39,854 nt of DNA, from the NCBI GenBank assembly GCA_903887275.1, contig CAISPD010000170.1:1-39854 (forward strand), written 5' to 3'. The first letter of the stretch is position 1, and every line of letters starts with the position of its first letter. The position numbers were made by a program, and so were the translations under genes. Origin of the DNA: an uncultured Mucilaginibacter sp. (GTDB lineage Bacteria; Bacteroidota; Bacteroidia; Sphingobacteriales; Sphingobacteriaceae). Below are positions 1-10,157 of this stretch, in pieces. A model generated the notes under the pieces. It had not been told where the DNA came from, did not search any database, and saw only the letters and a program-made list of their open reading frames with translations.

Positions 1-67
1 CCCTTACTGATAAGGATGGTTTAACATTTAAAACAATATCCTCATAATATTTTCGCATTTTGCAGCA

Positions 68-95
68 TAACGTAAAACGTATTACGTTTAACGTC
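68..95. repeat. Short heptamer array (AACGT word) before the first gene
   Basis: Four 7-bp units in exact phase: TAACGTA, AAACGTA, TTACGTT, TAACGTC. ACGT recurs every 7 bases at 70, 77, 84 and 91. The middle (75-89) is also a palindrome, AAACGTA-T-TACGTTT. It ends ten bases before the ATG at 105. It is the first of the phased word arrays seen throughout this window. It argues against an upstream TTG start at 60, which would translate the array. Confidence 0.7.
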
Positions 96-104
96 GAACC
101 CATT

Positions 105-2195
105 ATGCAGCTTCTATTTTCAATATCCTGGGGATCAATATCGGGCTGGTGGACGCCCGTTTGCCTGCTGCTGGGAATATTGTATGCCTGGCTGCTGTAC
201 CGTCAACCTTCAGGGCTTGAAAAAAAAATTGCCTGGTTATTGTTTGTAGTCCGGGCAATTACGGTTGCTGTTATTGCTTTTTTACTCATCTCGCCCCTAA
301 CACGCACCATTACTTACAATAAGCAAAAGCCATTGGTATTGGTGGCGCAGGATAATTCGCAATCGGTCAGGTTATTTGAGCCGCAGGGATACAATTCCCA
401 TCAGTTTATTAATGATCTTGCCAAATTAAAACAGCAATTAGGCGATAAATATGATGTCCGCGAGTTCAATTTCGGGCATGAACTGAAGGATAGTCTTTCA
501 ACTAAATTTGATACTAAACAAACCAATATTTCCTCGGCTATAAAACAACTGAATGAGCGTTTCGCTAATCAGAATATCGGGGCCTTAGTGCTGGCAACCG
601 ATGGGCTATACAATGAAGGCGCTGACCCAGGCTATGAAGCCAAAAACCTGAAGGCTGGTATTTATACGATTGGTCTGGGAGATACAGTAGCCAAACGCGA
701 TTTGCTGATCGGCAATATCAACTACAATAAGACGGCCTTTCTCGGGAATGATTTTATGGTTGATGTACTGATGGAAGCCAACCAGGCCAAAGGCGAAACC
801 ATGCATTTGAGCGTTGCCGAAGATGGGAAGACCGTAGCCGGTCAAAACATTGCTGTAAATACCGATAACTTTAAAAAGCTTGTTCCTGTAAAGCTAAATG
901 CAGATAAAAAAGGTATTCGTAAATATACTTTCAATATTGCTCCGGTCAATAATGAGCTTTCGCTATTAAACAACAGCGAATCGATTTATGTAGAAGTTTT
1001 AGATGCCCGGCAAAAGATTTTGTTGCTCTATGATGGCCCGCATCCCGACATCAGCGTTATCAGACTGGCTATTGAAAGTAATAAGAATTACGAAGTTAAA
1101 GCAAGTTCGCTAATTGATCTGCCAAAACTCAAGCTGGCTGATTATAGTCTTCTGATCCTATATCAAAGTAGCGCAGCGGGTGCAGGCGCTCTTGAAAACT
1201 TTGTTAATAAAAGTAAGTTACCGGTTTGGTACATACTAGGTGCACAATCTGATCTGTTACAATTTGATAATGAACAACATGCGGTGCAAGTAAATTCAAG
1301 CCACGGACAGATGCAAGAGGTTTTCCCCGAAGCAGTGGCTGGTTTTTCGTTGTTTACCCTGTCAGATTCGACCCAAAAGAAGATCGCAGGATTCCCGCCA
1401 TTATTGGCGCCTTTTGGTAATTATCGTTTCGCTGGTCCGGGTCAGATTTTATTGAAGCAAAAAATAGGCGAGGTTTCAACGCCTTATCCGCTGTTGTCCT
1501 TTAACGACGAAAACGGTCGCCGATCTGCTGTTTTAACTGGCGAAGGCCTTTGGCGCTGGTCGCTGGCCGAATTCCAGACTTACGGCAATCACCATGCACT
1601 GGAAGAATTGCTGAGCCAGGGTGTACAATACCTCACTGCCAACGCCAACCGTCAGCGATTCAGGGTTTATCCCGCCAAAAGTGTTTTTGATGAAGGCGAC
1701 AATGTAATTGTAAACGCCGAACTGTATAACGACGCGATGGAACTGGTCAATACGCCTGAGGTTAAGATCGACTTAAAAAGTGATTCGGGTAAAAATTATA
1801 GCTTCCTGTTTACGCGCATCGGGCAAAGTTACCAGTTGGACGCCGGTGTTTTACCTTCGGGTGATTACAGCTATGTTGGCTCTGCTAAATCAGGCAACCA
1901 AAATCTGTCGGCTACTGGGCGCCTGACTGTAAAACCACTCAACCTGGAGACCCGGCAAACGGCAGCTGATCATCAGTTGTTGCAGGCATTGGCCAAACAA
2001 ACTGGAGGACAATTTCTGTTGCCGTCTCAGGTCTACCAGTTGGCCGACCTAATCCGAAAGAACGATAATATCAAAACTCTGGTTTACGAGGACAAACATT
2101 ATAGTGACCTGGTCGACCTGAAATGGATTTTTGTATTGATCGTAAGCATGCTTGGTTTAGAATGGTTCGTGCGTAAAAGAGAGGGCGAAATATGA
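105..2195 (+). CDS. VWA-domain-like membrane protein
   Basis: A 696-residue inner-membrane protein. Two hydrophobic segments lie near residues 15-32 and 42-65. A periplasmic or cytosolic region begins with VLVAQDNSQSV, a DxSxS metal-site (MIDAS) motif, and continues to LVLATDGLYNEG, the later VWA Asp region. A final membrane helix sits near 673-690, followed by a basic tail. The layout matches Bacteroidota VWA/glutamine-amidotransferase-like proteins related to the aerotolerance BatA group; the exact role is unknown. I chose ATG 105 because an in-frame TTG at 60 would run through a repeat array. The stop overlaps the next gene's ATG (ATGA), so the two are probably co-transcribed. Confidence 0.75.
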   Translation: MQLLFSISWGSISGWWTPVCLLLGILYAWLLYRQPSGLEKKIAWLLFVVRAITVAVIAFLLISPLTRTITYNKQKPLVLVAQDNSQSVRLFEPQGYNSHQFINDLAKLKQQLGDKYDVREFNFGHELKDSLSTKFDTKQTNISSAIKQLNERFANQNIGALVLATDGLYNEGADPGYEAKNLKAGIYTIGLGDTVAKRDLLIGNINYNKTAFLGNDFMVDVLMEANQAKGETMHLSVAEDGKTVAGQNIAVNTDNFKKLVPVKLNADKKGIRKYTFNIAPVNNELSLLNNSESIYVEVLDARQKILLLYDGPHPDISVIRLAIESNKNYEVKASSLIDLPKLKLADYSLLILYQSSAAGAGALENFVNKSKLPVWYILGAQSDLLQFDNEQHAVQVNSSHGQMQEVFPEAVAGFSLFTLSDSTQKKIAGFPPLLAPFGNYRFAGPGQILLKQKIGEVSTPYPLLSFNDENGRRSAVLTGEGLWRWSLAEFQTYGNHHALEELLSQGVQYLTANANRQRFRVYPAKSVFDEGDNVIVNAELYNDAMELVNTPEVKIDLKSDSGKNYSFLFTRIGQSYQLDAGVLPSGDYSYVGSAKSGNQNLSATGRLTVKPLNLETRQTAADHQLLQALAKQTGGQFLLPSQVYQLADLIRKNDNIKTLVYEDKHYSDLVDLKWIFVLIVSMLGLEWFVRKREGEI

Positions 2196-2800
2196 GTTTT
2201 GACATTAGCCCTGCAATAGAAATTTCAGGAACTGTAGCCTTCGCGGTTTCAGGCGCATTTGCAGCGATTCAAAAGCGGCTTGATGTTTTTGGCGTGCTCA
2301 TTATGGGATTTATTACAGCGATCGGTGGTGGTACTATCCGGGATGTTTTGATCGGTTATACGCCGGTTGCCTGGATGCGCGACAACCAAACACCACTGAT
2401 CATTTTAGCAACGGTTACGGCAACTATCCTGTTCAAAAAATATATCAATACATTTAAGATCACGCTTTTTCTTTTCGATGCCCTGGGGCTTGGTTTGTTT
2501 ACCATCATCGGCATACAAAAGGGGATCAATGCCGGGTTGAATCCCGGAGTTTGTATTGCCCTTGGTACCATTACCGGCTGTTTTGGCGGTGTACTCAGGG
2601 ATATCCTGCTCAATGATATTCCGCTTATTTTCAGAAAAGAGATATATGCCACAGCTTGTATCATTGGGGGTACTTTGTATGTTTTATTGGTAAACCGCAT
2701 GGATCCGGATTTAGTTAAGATCATCGCTATCGTGGTTGTTTGCGCCATCAGAATTATCGCTGTTAAATTTAAATTGTCTTTACCCCGTTTTTATGCCTGA
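2192..2800 (+). CDS. Trimeric intracellular cation channel family protein (UPF0126/TRIC)
   Basis: A 202-residue, almost wholly hydrophobic protein made of two homologous halves. Each half holds a glycine-rich kinked helix followed by RD: GFITAIGGGTIRDVLIG near residue 40 and GTITGCFGGVLRDILL near 125. This is the signature of the bacterial YadS/YicG/TRIC family, seven-helix membrane proteins whose homologues form trimeric cation channels (some members are annotated as glycine transporters). Length is normal for the family. The ATG overlaps the stop of the upstream VWA gene, and the downstream acyltransferase ATG lies inside its last codons, so translational coupling is likely. The physiological ion is not visible from sequence. 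Confidence 0.85.
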   Translation: MSFDISPAIEISGTVAFAVSGAFAAIQKRLDVFGVLIMGFITAIGGGTIRDVLIGYTPVAWMRDNQTPLIILATVTATILFKKYINTFKITLFLFDALGLGLFTIIGIQKGINAGLNPGVCIALGTITGCFGGVLRDILLNDIPLIFRKEIYATACIIGGTLYVLLVNRMDPDLVKIIAIVVVCAIRIIAVKFKLSLPRFYA

Positions 2801-3956
2801 GCAACAACCAGGTACTCAGGCAAGCCTATTAACTGAAGCAAAGCAAGAGGCTTCATCGGCACAGAAGCTTTTAGGGCTCGACCATCTCCGCGCATTTGCC
2901 ATCATGTATGTGATGATTTTTCACTATCAGTATTTTTCACACCCCGAATGGATCGGCAATATTGCGCCCTTTGGGTGGACGGGTGTTGATTTGTTTTTTG
3001 TTTTAAGTGGTTTCCTGATAGCCGGGCAATTATTTGCAACCATCGCATCGGGTAAACAAATTTCTTTGGTCGAATTTTTTATCAAAAGGTTTTTCAGGAT
3101 CATACCTCCGTTCCTGCTGATAGTTGCCCTGTATTTTCTTTTTCCGGGTTTAAGAGAGTGGGGTAATACCTCGCCTCTCTGGCGATACCTCACCTTCACA
3201 CTTAATTTTGGCCTCGACCTCAGTAAATATGGAACCTTTTCTCATGCATGGTCGCTTTGCGTAGAAGAGCAGTTTTATCTGATTTTGCCTTTGGTTTGCC
3301 TGGTATTTGTTTATTTTAAAAAAGGTGCCAAAGCTCCGTACGTTTTATTAGCGTTGTTTACAGGAGGATTTTTTCTGCGCTTATGGACCTGGGATCACTT
3401 TATGGTACCAGTACTTTCAAGCCCGGGTTTCGGTTTGGTATGGAACCAATATATTTACTACCCTACTTACAATCGTCTTGATGGTTTGTTGGTTGGGGTA
3501 AGTATTGCCGGCCTTTTTACCTTTTATCCGAAAGTAAAAGCCTGGTTTAATAGATATAGTATTGCTATAGGCTTGTCGGGTGTATTGTTATTGTTTGCCA
3601 CACGCATAGCTTGTACTGGGTACCATAATTTTAACACAGCAATTTGGGGCTTTCCAATGATCGCTCTGGCATACGGCCTGATACTTTCTGCCGTAGTATG
3701 TCCCAATAATCCGCTCTTTAAACTTAAATCTTTTATAACAACACAAATAGCTGGTTTGTCTTATGCCATGTATCTATGCCATAAAATAGTTATTCATTGT
3801 GTGCAACAATATTTGGAGAAATTGGGGATGGATACCAACGGCAATCTGCCAATGTTGCTATGTTTTATCGCGATAATTTTAGCAGCACTTTTGATGCGGT
3901 ACCTGGTTGAAAGACCGTCATTGTACTTGAGAAATAAATTGCTGGAGAAATTTTGA
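2793..3956 (+). CDS. Acyltransferase 3 family membrane protein
   Basis: A 388-residue multi-spanning protein with the acyltransferase 3 (OafA/NodX type) hallmarks. LDHLRAFAIMYVMIFHY near residue 30 carries the conserved membrane Arg/His pair. TGVDLFFVLSGFLIAG follows near 70, and SHAWSLCVEEQFYLI near 145 holds the second conserved block. These enzymes O-acylate sugars of surface polysaccharides at the inner membrane. The ATG at 2793 overlaps the end of the TRIC gene; an earlier TTG at 2736 would lengthen the protein by 19 residues inside the upstream gene and is less likely. The substrate cannot be inferred, as no polysaccharide genes lie nearby. It ends two bases before the convergent FtsB-like gene. 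Confidence 0.85.
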   Translation: MPEQQPGTQASLLTEAKQEASSAQKLLGLDHLRAFAIMYVMIFHYQYFSHPEWIGNIAPFGWTGVDLFFVLSGFLIAGQLFATIASGKQISLVEFFIKRFFRIIPPFLLIVALYFLFPGLREWGNTSPLWRYLTFTLNFGLDLSKYGTFSHAWSLCVEEQFYLILPLVCLVFVYFKKGAKAPYVLLALFTGGFFLRLWTWDHFMVPVLSSPGFGLVWNQYIYYPTYNRLDGLLVGVSIAGLFTFYPKVKAWFNRYSIAIGLSGVLLLFATRIACTGYHNFNTAIWGFPMIALAYGLILSAVVCPNNPLFKLKSFITTQIAGLSYAMYLCHKIVIHCVQQYLEKLGMDTNGNLPMLLCFIAIILAALLMRYLVERPSLYLRNKLLEKF

Positions 3957-3957
3957 T

Positions 3958-4263
3958 TTAATTCTCGTTCTGATTTTTGTCTTTAACGATCACAAAAACA
4001 TCCTCATTATCCTTTTTCATGAGGTATTTTTCGCGGGCGAATTTTTCGAGTTTTTCTTTGTTGGATTTTAACTCATCGAGGTCGTTGTGCACCCGTGCGG
4101 TTTCTTTCTCGTAAAAATCACGTTCCTGTTTTAATTTGCTTAACTGGTGGCGATACTGGTATTGCGAAAACAGATCGTTTTTATCAAAAAACACCATCCA
4201 TACCAAAAAAGCCAGCGATACAACAAAATATTTATTCCTCAGAAGATTGAGCAGCCGCTTCAT
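3958..4263 (-). CDS. FtsB/DivIC-like septum formation initiator
   Basis: A 101-residue bitopic protein. A short basic N-terminus precedes one membrane helix (YFVVSLAFLVWMVFF, residues about 12-27). A heptad-rich coiled coil follows (RHQLSKLKQERDFYEKE onward to about 80), then a short acidic tail. This is the typical FtsB/DivIC/FtsL architecture of the divisome subcomplex. In Bacteroidota such a gene commonly sits directly behind enolase; here enolase is the second gene upstream on the same strand, with an RNA helicase between. Upstream lie the word arms at 4343-4467. Family assignment is good; which divisome paralogue it represents is inference. Confidence 0.8.
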   Translation of the reverse strand: MKRLLNLLRNKYFVVSLAFLVWMVFFDKNDLFSQYQYRHQLSKLKQERDFYEKETARVHNDLDELKSNKEKLEKFAREKYLMKKDNEDVFVIVKDKNQNEN

Positions 4264-4342
4264 TTTAAACTAAAAGAATTTTCGTTTAAAGCTATTTAAT
4301 TTATTTCAACGATGCAAGGGGGATTATTAACTTGCTAACATC

Positions 4343-4467
4343 GGTCATTAGGCATTATGCATTGGTCATTTTGTATGTTCGATATCTAACACAATTGATA
4401 TAACTAATTATAACCAGTTAACGGGTGATTTGTTAAAAAATGCTCATTTAGCTAATGCCTAATGACT
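4343..4467. repeat. Heptamer word arms (CATT / AATG) in ftsB-rhlE spacer
   Basis: The left arm has four in-phase heptamers ending in CATT (GGTCATT, AGGCATT, ATGCATT, GGTCATT; 4343-4370). The right arm has AATGCCT and AATGACT (4454-4467), the reverse complement of the same word. A perfect 14-bp inverted repeat results: GTCATTAGGCATTA at 4344-4357 against TAATGCCTAATGAC at 4453-4466. It abuts the rhlE stop at 4474. The same CATT word reappears near 32708. Confidence 0.75.
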
Positions 4468-4473
4468 AAAACA

Positions 4474-5727
4474 CTACCTCCTCTTACCCCAACGTTTCTG
4501 CCCGTCGCGGTGGCCGGGGGAGCGTTGTTGCTTTTGGGCAGGGGCACTGCTTTTTGAACCGGGTTCCATTTTTTTGGCTACAAAAGTGGGGCTCATCGGG
4601 TAAGGATGTGCCTCGTTAACTGGTATGGTTTTACCTATAAGTTTATGGATATCTTTCAGAAAATCGATCTCTTCTGCTTCACAGAATGAGAAGGCAATAC
4701 CATTTGCGCCAGCCCTGCCGGTACGGCCGATACGGTGTACGTAGGTTTCCGGAATATTGGGTAATTCGTAATTTATAACGTGGGTTAGTTCATCAATATC
4801 GATCCCGCGTGCAGCGATATCTGTAGCGATCAATACACGGGTGGTACGGTTCTTGAAATTTGTTAAAGCACGCTGCCTTGCGTTTTGCGATTTATTGCCA
4901 TGTATCGCTTCGGCAGTTATGCCTACCCGTGTCAGGTCTTTCACAACTTTATCAGCTCCGTGTTTGGTGCGGGTAAATACCAGAGCGGTTTTAATGTTTT
5001 TATCTTTGAGCAGGTGGATAAGCAATTGTTTTTTATCGCCTTTTTCTACAAAATAAAGTTCCTGTTGTATGGTATCTGCCGTAGTTGATTGCGGTGTAAC
5101 CTCTACTTTCTCCGGGTTATTCAGAATTGAATTAGCCAGATTCTGGATCTCATTAGGCATCGTAGCCGAGAAGAACAGTGTTTGCCGGCGTGCCGGAACC
5201 TTTGCAATGATCTTTTTAACATCATGAACAAAGCCCATATCCAGCATACGGTCAGCTTCATCCAATACCAGCATGCGGATATTATCCAAACGTACAAAAC
5301 CCTGGTTCATCAGGTCGAGCAGGCGGCCGGGTGTTGCCACCAAAATATCCACGCCACGACGCAAAGCATCAGTTTGTGGGTTTTGTGATACGCCACCGTA
5401 AATTACAAGATGCTTTATGCCTGTATGACGACCATAAGCCGCAAAGCTTTCGTCAATTTGTATCGCAAGTTCGCGGGTAGGCGTTAAAATAATTGCCTTT
5501 ATAGCCTTCTGTTCTTTATGTTGCTGCCTGTCCTGGTATAAAAGCTGCAGGATTGGTATAGCAAATGCGGCCGTTTTGCCAGTGCCGGTTTGGGCACAAC
5601 CCAGCAGGTCGCGGTGTTTTAAAACGATAGGTATTGCTTGTTCCTGAATAGGAGTAGGAGTAGTATATCCCTCGGTTTTTAAGGCCCTGAGGATGGGCTC
5701 AATCAAATTTAAATTTTCAAATGACAT
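4474..5727 (-). CDS. rhlE: DEAD-box ATP-dependent RNA helicase, RhlE type
   Basis: A 417-residue DEAD-box helicase with all canonical motifs in order: Q motif ([11 protein letters not shown], about residue 20), motif [10 protein letters not shown], Ia PTRELA, II DEAD, III SAT, V ARGID and [12 protein letters not shown]. The tail after about residue 380 is short, basic and disordered (ending KRWGKRR), as in RhlE-type proteins that remodel structured RNA in ribosome assembly or decay. CAAAGATA at 5817-5824 is a good -7 element on the minus strand, giving a leader of about 85 bases. The gene lies between enolase, which has its own terminator, and the FtsB-like gene. Confidence 0.9.
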   Translation of the reverse strand: MSFENLNLIEPILRALKTEGYTTPTPIQEQAIPIVLKHRDLLGCAQTGTGKTAAFAIPILQLLYQDRQQHKEQKAIKAIILTPTRELAIQIDESFAAYGRHTGIKHLVIYGGVSQNPQTDALRRGVDILVATPGRLLDLMNQGFVRLDNIRMLVLDEADRMLDMGFVHDVKKIIAKVPARRQTLFFSATMPNEIQNLANSILNNPEKVEVTPQSTTADTIQQELYFVEKGDKKQLLIHLLKDKNIKTALVFTRTKHGADKVVKDLTRVGITAEAIHGNKSQNARQRALTNFKNRTTRVLIATDIAARGIDIDELTHVINYELPNIPETYVHRIGRTGRAGANGIAFSFCEAEEIDFLKDIHKLIGKTIPVNEAHPYPMSPTFVAKKMEPGSKSSAPAQKQQRSPGHRDGQKRWGKRR

Positions 5728-5816
5728 GTAATTGTATCTCTGTATGCTGCGCGAAATGTAAGCGGATCTTAATACTGTTCGGTGACCAATACCGTAAGCG
5801 AGCGGGTAATTTTGTA

Positions 5817-5824
5817 CAAAGATA
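5817..5824 (-). promoter_or_regulatory. -7 element for rhlE
   Basis: Minus-strand TATCTTTG matches the Bacteroidota -7 consensus TAnnTTTG. No clear -33 TTTG is visible at the usual spacing, so this is a candidate only. Confidence 0.45.
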
Positions 5825-5920
5825 CGGTTTTTTGTTGGTTTGGTTTATTGAGTTGAATAAGTGAGCGGGTTGATGGAGTGCGTGAGTTTTTTAAGATGAT
5901 TAAGTGGAACGGTATCATCA

Positions 5921-5951
5921 AAAAAAGCTCCGGAACATCCGGAGCTTTTTT
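5921..5951 (-). terminator. Rho-independent terminator of eno
   Basis: A perfect stem, GCTCCGG (5927-5933) and CCGGAGC (5939-5945), around an AACAT loop is flanked by A-runs on the left and T-runs on the right. It could work on both strands. It lies about 90 bases past the eno stop on the minus strand and separates eno from rhlE. Confidence 0.85.
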
Positions 5952-6039
5952 AAATTATTTTGAACACGATTTTTAGGATTTGAAGGATAGTGAAGAAGCA
6001 AATCATCTAACCAATCCATTAAATCAATTCCATCGTGTA

Positions 6040-7356
<1,317 letters not shown>

Positions 7357-7375
7357 TCATGCAATTAGATAGTGT

Positions 7376-7408
7376 CAAAAGTACACTAAATACTATATAC
7401 ACTCCAAA
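7376..7408 (-). promoter_or_regulatory. Promoter of eno
   Basis: On the minus strand TTTG (plus-strand CAAA at 7405-7408) is followed after 21 bases by TACTTTTG (plus-strand CAAAAGTA, 7376-7383). This fits the Bacteroidota TTTG-N19to21-TAnnTTTG promoter. The implied leader is about 35 bases. It is the best two-box promoter seen in this window. Confidence 0.7.
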
Positions 7409-7495
7409 TATACAAATGATAATTACTTTAGGTAAATTTACTTGAAGATTAACATTAATTTAATGTTGGCAGTCCCGATTGTTTTCAGGAGGGTT

Positions 7496-7680
7496 GTACT
7501 GGTTGTATTTGTTGAATTGGGATATGAATTTAATCGGATAGATTAAGTTGTTTGGGTTCGAATAGGTTAGATTAAGTTGAATGGGTTCGATTAGGTTTAA
7601 TATTTTAGCGGAGACTAAAAGATTTTAGCCTCTAAAAAAAGGCAAACTAATATAACCAATACAACTAATTAAACCTACTC
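7496..7680. repeat. Nonamer word arms and 29-bp direct repeat in the eno/permease spacer
   Basis: The spacer 7339-7674 holds the eno promoter and, further left, repeats only. GTACTGGTT, GTATTTGTT and GAATTGGGA run in 9-bp phase at 7496-7522. Their inverted counterpart is AACCAATAC, AACTAATTA, AACCTACTC at 7654-7680, running into the permease stop. Between them is a 29-bp direct repeat in two copies (7536-7564 and 7565-7593, both containing AGATTAAGTTG and GGGTTCGA). The AACCAATAC nonamer recurs at 32772. No gene is visible here. Confidence 0.65.
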
Positions 7681-8826
7681 CCACCTGAACGTCTTCACCG
7701 CTATACCATAAACTACCAGGAACCAAACGCCGAGGATAAGTAATTGATGGGTAACATCAAACAAGGATGCTCCTTCAAATGCTACATTCCGCATGGCAAT
7801 ATTGAGATAGGTTAAGGGCAGGATATCGCTCAAATGCTGCAACCAGCCAGGGAAAGCCGAGGTGGAGAAGAAAGTGCCTGAAAGCAGGAACTGTGGCAGG
7901 GTGATCACATTGGCAATAGGCGGTACCGAACTTTCGTTTTTTGCGAGTCCGGATATGATAAAGCCGAATCCCATGAAAACAATAAGACCTAAAGCTGAGA
8001 GGATAAGCATATTGATCACAGTAACTACGCCATGGATCAAGGTAAAGCCAAAGAAAAAATGACCAACGAGAATAATAAACAGCGCACCGATCCAGGAGAA
8101 AATTAAGCGGGCAATGGCCTCACCCAGAACTATACTTGATTTTTTCACCGGCGTTGCAAAAAAGCGTTTGATAACCAGGGTGATACGGAGGCTCAAAAAC
8201 ACAAATGCCGTACCGAATACGCCGCTGCTCAATAAGGAAAAGCCAAGCATGCCGGGTAGCAGGAAGTCGATGTATTTGTATTCGCGCCCCGAGATGGTAG
8301 TTTCGTTGACTTTGGCGATACTCGGCGCATTTGGAGTCATTAAAGAATTAATGTTATAAAGGATATTATTCAGGACCGATCTTAGAATACCGCCTTTTTG
8401 CGAAGCTTTGGTATATTTTACATTGACTGCCAGCGGTGCTTTGAGCGGGATTGGGGTCTGGTAATTTCCGGCGTTCCCGGGTGTTGGAGCGTTAAACGCA
8501 GGAGTTTTTTGAATATCAATTATGGCATCGATCGAACCTTTTGAAAGGTCTTTTTCCATTTCGGCAGTCGATTCACTGGTGATCAGATTAACCATTTTTA
8601 CCGATTTAAGCGTTTTGAAGATCACATTCGTGGTATCAGACGTTTTTGCCAAACCTACACTCACAGAAACTGCTTTGTCGCCTATATTAGCAAATACCAC
8701 GATAAAAATAAGCGGAAATGCCAGGCTGAAAACTACTGCCGAAGGGCTCCTGATGATAGAAGTAAAGCTTGCTCTAGCAATAGCTAATGTCGCTTTAAGA
8801 TTGCTGTATGATTTTTTGTCGCTCAT
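7675..8826 (-). CDS. ABC transporter permease (ABC-2 type)
   Basis: A 383-residue membrane protein. An N-terminal helix (VVFSLAFPLIFIVVFANIG, about 30-48) is followed by a large extracytoplasmic domain to about 195. Five further helices follow, with a conserved stretch NVITLPQFLLSGTFF typical of ABC-2/YhfK-like exporters. It pairs with the ATPase encoded just upstream on the same strand (8931-9695), so together they form an exporter of drug/lipid or unknown type. The substrate cannot be read from sequence. The 104-bp spacer between the two genes carries a word array (8838-8928), and the stop codon lies in another (7654-7680). Confidence 0.9.
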   Translation of the reverse strand: MSDKKSYSNLKATLAIARASFTSIIRSPSAVVFSLAFPLIFIVVFANIGDKAVSVSVGLAKTSDTTNVIFKTLKSVKMVNLITSESTAEMEKDLSKGSIDAIIDIQKTPAFNAPTPGNAGNYQTPIPLKAPLAVNVKYTKASQKGGILRSVLNNILYNINSLMTPNAPSIAKVNETTISGREYKYIDFLLPGMLGFSLLSSGVFGTAFVFLSLRITLVIKRFFATPVKKSSIVLGEAIARLIFSWIGALFIILVGHFFFGFTLIHGVVTVINMLILSALGLIVFMGFGFIISGLAKNESSVPPIANVITLPQFLLSGTFFSTSAFPGWLQHLSDILPLTYLNIAMRNVAFEGASLFDVTHQLLILGVWFLVVYGIAVKTFRWE

Positions 8827-8837
8827 TGTTGTATTTT

Positions 8838-8928
8838 AGTCCGGAAGTCCGCAGAAGTCCGGAAGAATGTTTGGTGTTTTTTTGTCGTTAAGTCCGACTC
8901 AAGACTCAGTACTCAAGACTATTGCCTC
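8838..8928. repeat. Word array between ABC ATPase and permease genes
   Basis: The left part has AGTCCGGA-type octamers (AGTCC at 8838, 8846, 8856). The right part has five in-phase heptamers (CCGACTC, AAGACTC, AGTACTC, AAGACTA, TTGCCTC; 8894-8928) that stop two bases before the ATPase stop codon. AGTC on the left is complementary to GACT on the right, so an RNA hairpin could form between the two genes of one operon. The AGTCC word recurs at 36747 and the GACTC word at 15655-15689. Confidence 0.7.
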
Positions 8929-8930
8929 AA

Positions 8931-9695
8931 CTATTCCGGTCGCCACTCTTTACCCGTCAAATTAATAAATACATCCTCCAGGTTAGCCGATTTAACTTCT
9001 TTTTTACGGTCAAATCCGGTTGCTACCAATTTATCGATAAAGTTATCCGGGGTGTCAATGCCAATGACATTTCCCCCGTCAATAAATGCCACACGGTCGC
9101 AGAGTACCTCAGCTTCATCCATATAATGCGTCGTAATCAAAATGGTTGTTCCTTTATCACGGATATCGCGTATCAGGTCCCATAAATTACGCCTTGCCTG
9201 GGGATCTAGGCCGGTAGTTGGCTCGTCGAGGAAAATAATGCGCGGGTCATTAATAAGCGTAGTGGCAATCGAAAAACGCTGTTTTTGACCGCCCGAAAGA
9301 TCTTTATATTTAGCTTTTGCTTTCTCGGTAAGCGCTACTTTCTCCAACATTTCTTTTGGTGATTTGTCGATGCCGTACAAGCCCGAAAACAGGTCGATCA
9401 ATTCCGATAGATTCAGGTTGGGGTAGTAACCTGCAGCCTGCAATTGTACACCAATACGTTTTTTGATAGCGTCGGTATCGTTATCGATCGAGTAACCATC
9501 AACAGTGATCTCGCCTGAACTTTTTTCGCGTAGTGTTTCAATGATCTCGAGCGTAGTGGTTTTACCGGCACCGTTGGGGCCTAGTAGTCCGAATATCTCA
9601 CCCTCATAAACTTCGAAACTGATATCATTTACCGCGGTAAAATCGTCGTATTTTTTGACCAGGTTTTTTACCGTTATGATAGGTTGTTTTGCCAT
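8931..9695 (-). CDS. ABC transporter ATP-binding protein
   Basis: A 254-residue nucleotide-binding subunit with Walker A GPNGAGKT (about residues 36-43), the Q-loop at VQLQAAGYY, signature LSGGQKQR, Walker B IIFLDEPTT with catalytic Glu, and the H-loop ILITTHYMDEAE. The sequence around QLQAAGYYPNLNLSELIDLFSGLYG matches the DrrA/CcmA-like export class that pairs with ABC-2 permeases. The permease gene follows on the same strand, so the two form one exporter. No clear -7 element was found upstream of the ATG. The C-terminal AxLEDVFINLTGKE motif, common in this class, is intact. Confidence 0.95.
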   Translation of the reverse strand: MAKQPIITVKNLVKKYDDFTAVNDISFEVYEGEIFGLLGPNGAGKTTTLEIIETLREKSSGEITVDGYSIDNDTDAIKKRIGVQLQAAGYYPNLNLSELIDLFSGLYGIDKSPKEMLEKVALTEKAKAKYKDLSGGQKQRFSIATTLINDPRIIFLDEPTTGLDPQARRNLWDLIRDIRDKGTTILITTHYMDEAEVLCDRVAFIDGGNVIGIDTPDNFIDKLVATGFDRKKEVKSANLEDVFINLTGKEWRPE

Positions 9696-10157
9696 GACGT
9701 AAAAATGCAGCAGTTTACCCGTATTTCAATGAATTATTCAGCAAAAAGCGGAAAAATTTAGGTGAAGTGGTTCAAGATGGTAGGTTTAACCCGTTTCTTC
9801 CGGTGGAAGGGTTGTACAGTTTATTGGTAATACGTTATTAGCCTGAATTTAAACAGGTAAACTCAAATATATATCTGGTTCAACTCAGCATATTGGCAAA
9901 CGACCTGCTGAAAGCCTCGGCGCGTTCCAATAAAAAATTGTAAAATGTAGTTAATGATTTCACGGTAAAAGGTTTTGTACAAAATAAGCCAGCGGATATT
10001 AATTGAGCGCTTATTTAATGTTAAAGGATTGTAGATTGATGTTAAATATTGCCGCTTCAACTTACCCTGATCGCACAAATCGCTCCGATTCCGCTCGTGC
10101 GGGATAAGCCCTCCCATCTTTGAGGAGAGGGTTTTTAAATTTCAAGCAAATAAAAAA
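9696..10157. other. Gene-poor spacer downstream of carA region
   Basis: No convincing gene is seen in this stretch. An 84-codon open frame on the minus strand (9863-10117) lacks family resemblance and low-complexity or domain features, and is probably spurious. On the plus strand CCCTC (10109-10113) and GAGGG (10127-10131) form a weak hairpin followed by five T, a possible plus-strand terminator. It faces the stronger minus-strand hairpin at 10158-10184. Confidence 0.4.

Noticed and set aside
60..104. TTG start for the first gene
   Set aside because: It would translate the AACGT heptamer array; ATG 105 leads straight into the membrane segment.
7604..7640. Terminator at GAGACTAAAA/TTTTAGCCTC
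   Set aside because: It can form a hairpin, but no T-run follows on either strand in the right place.
9863..10117. 84-codon minus-strand open frame
   Set aside because: No family resemblance and unusual composition; it crosses a likely terminator hairpin region and has no clear promoter.
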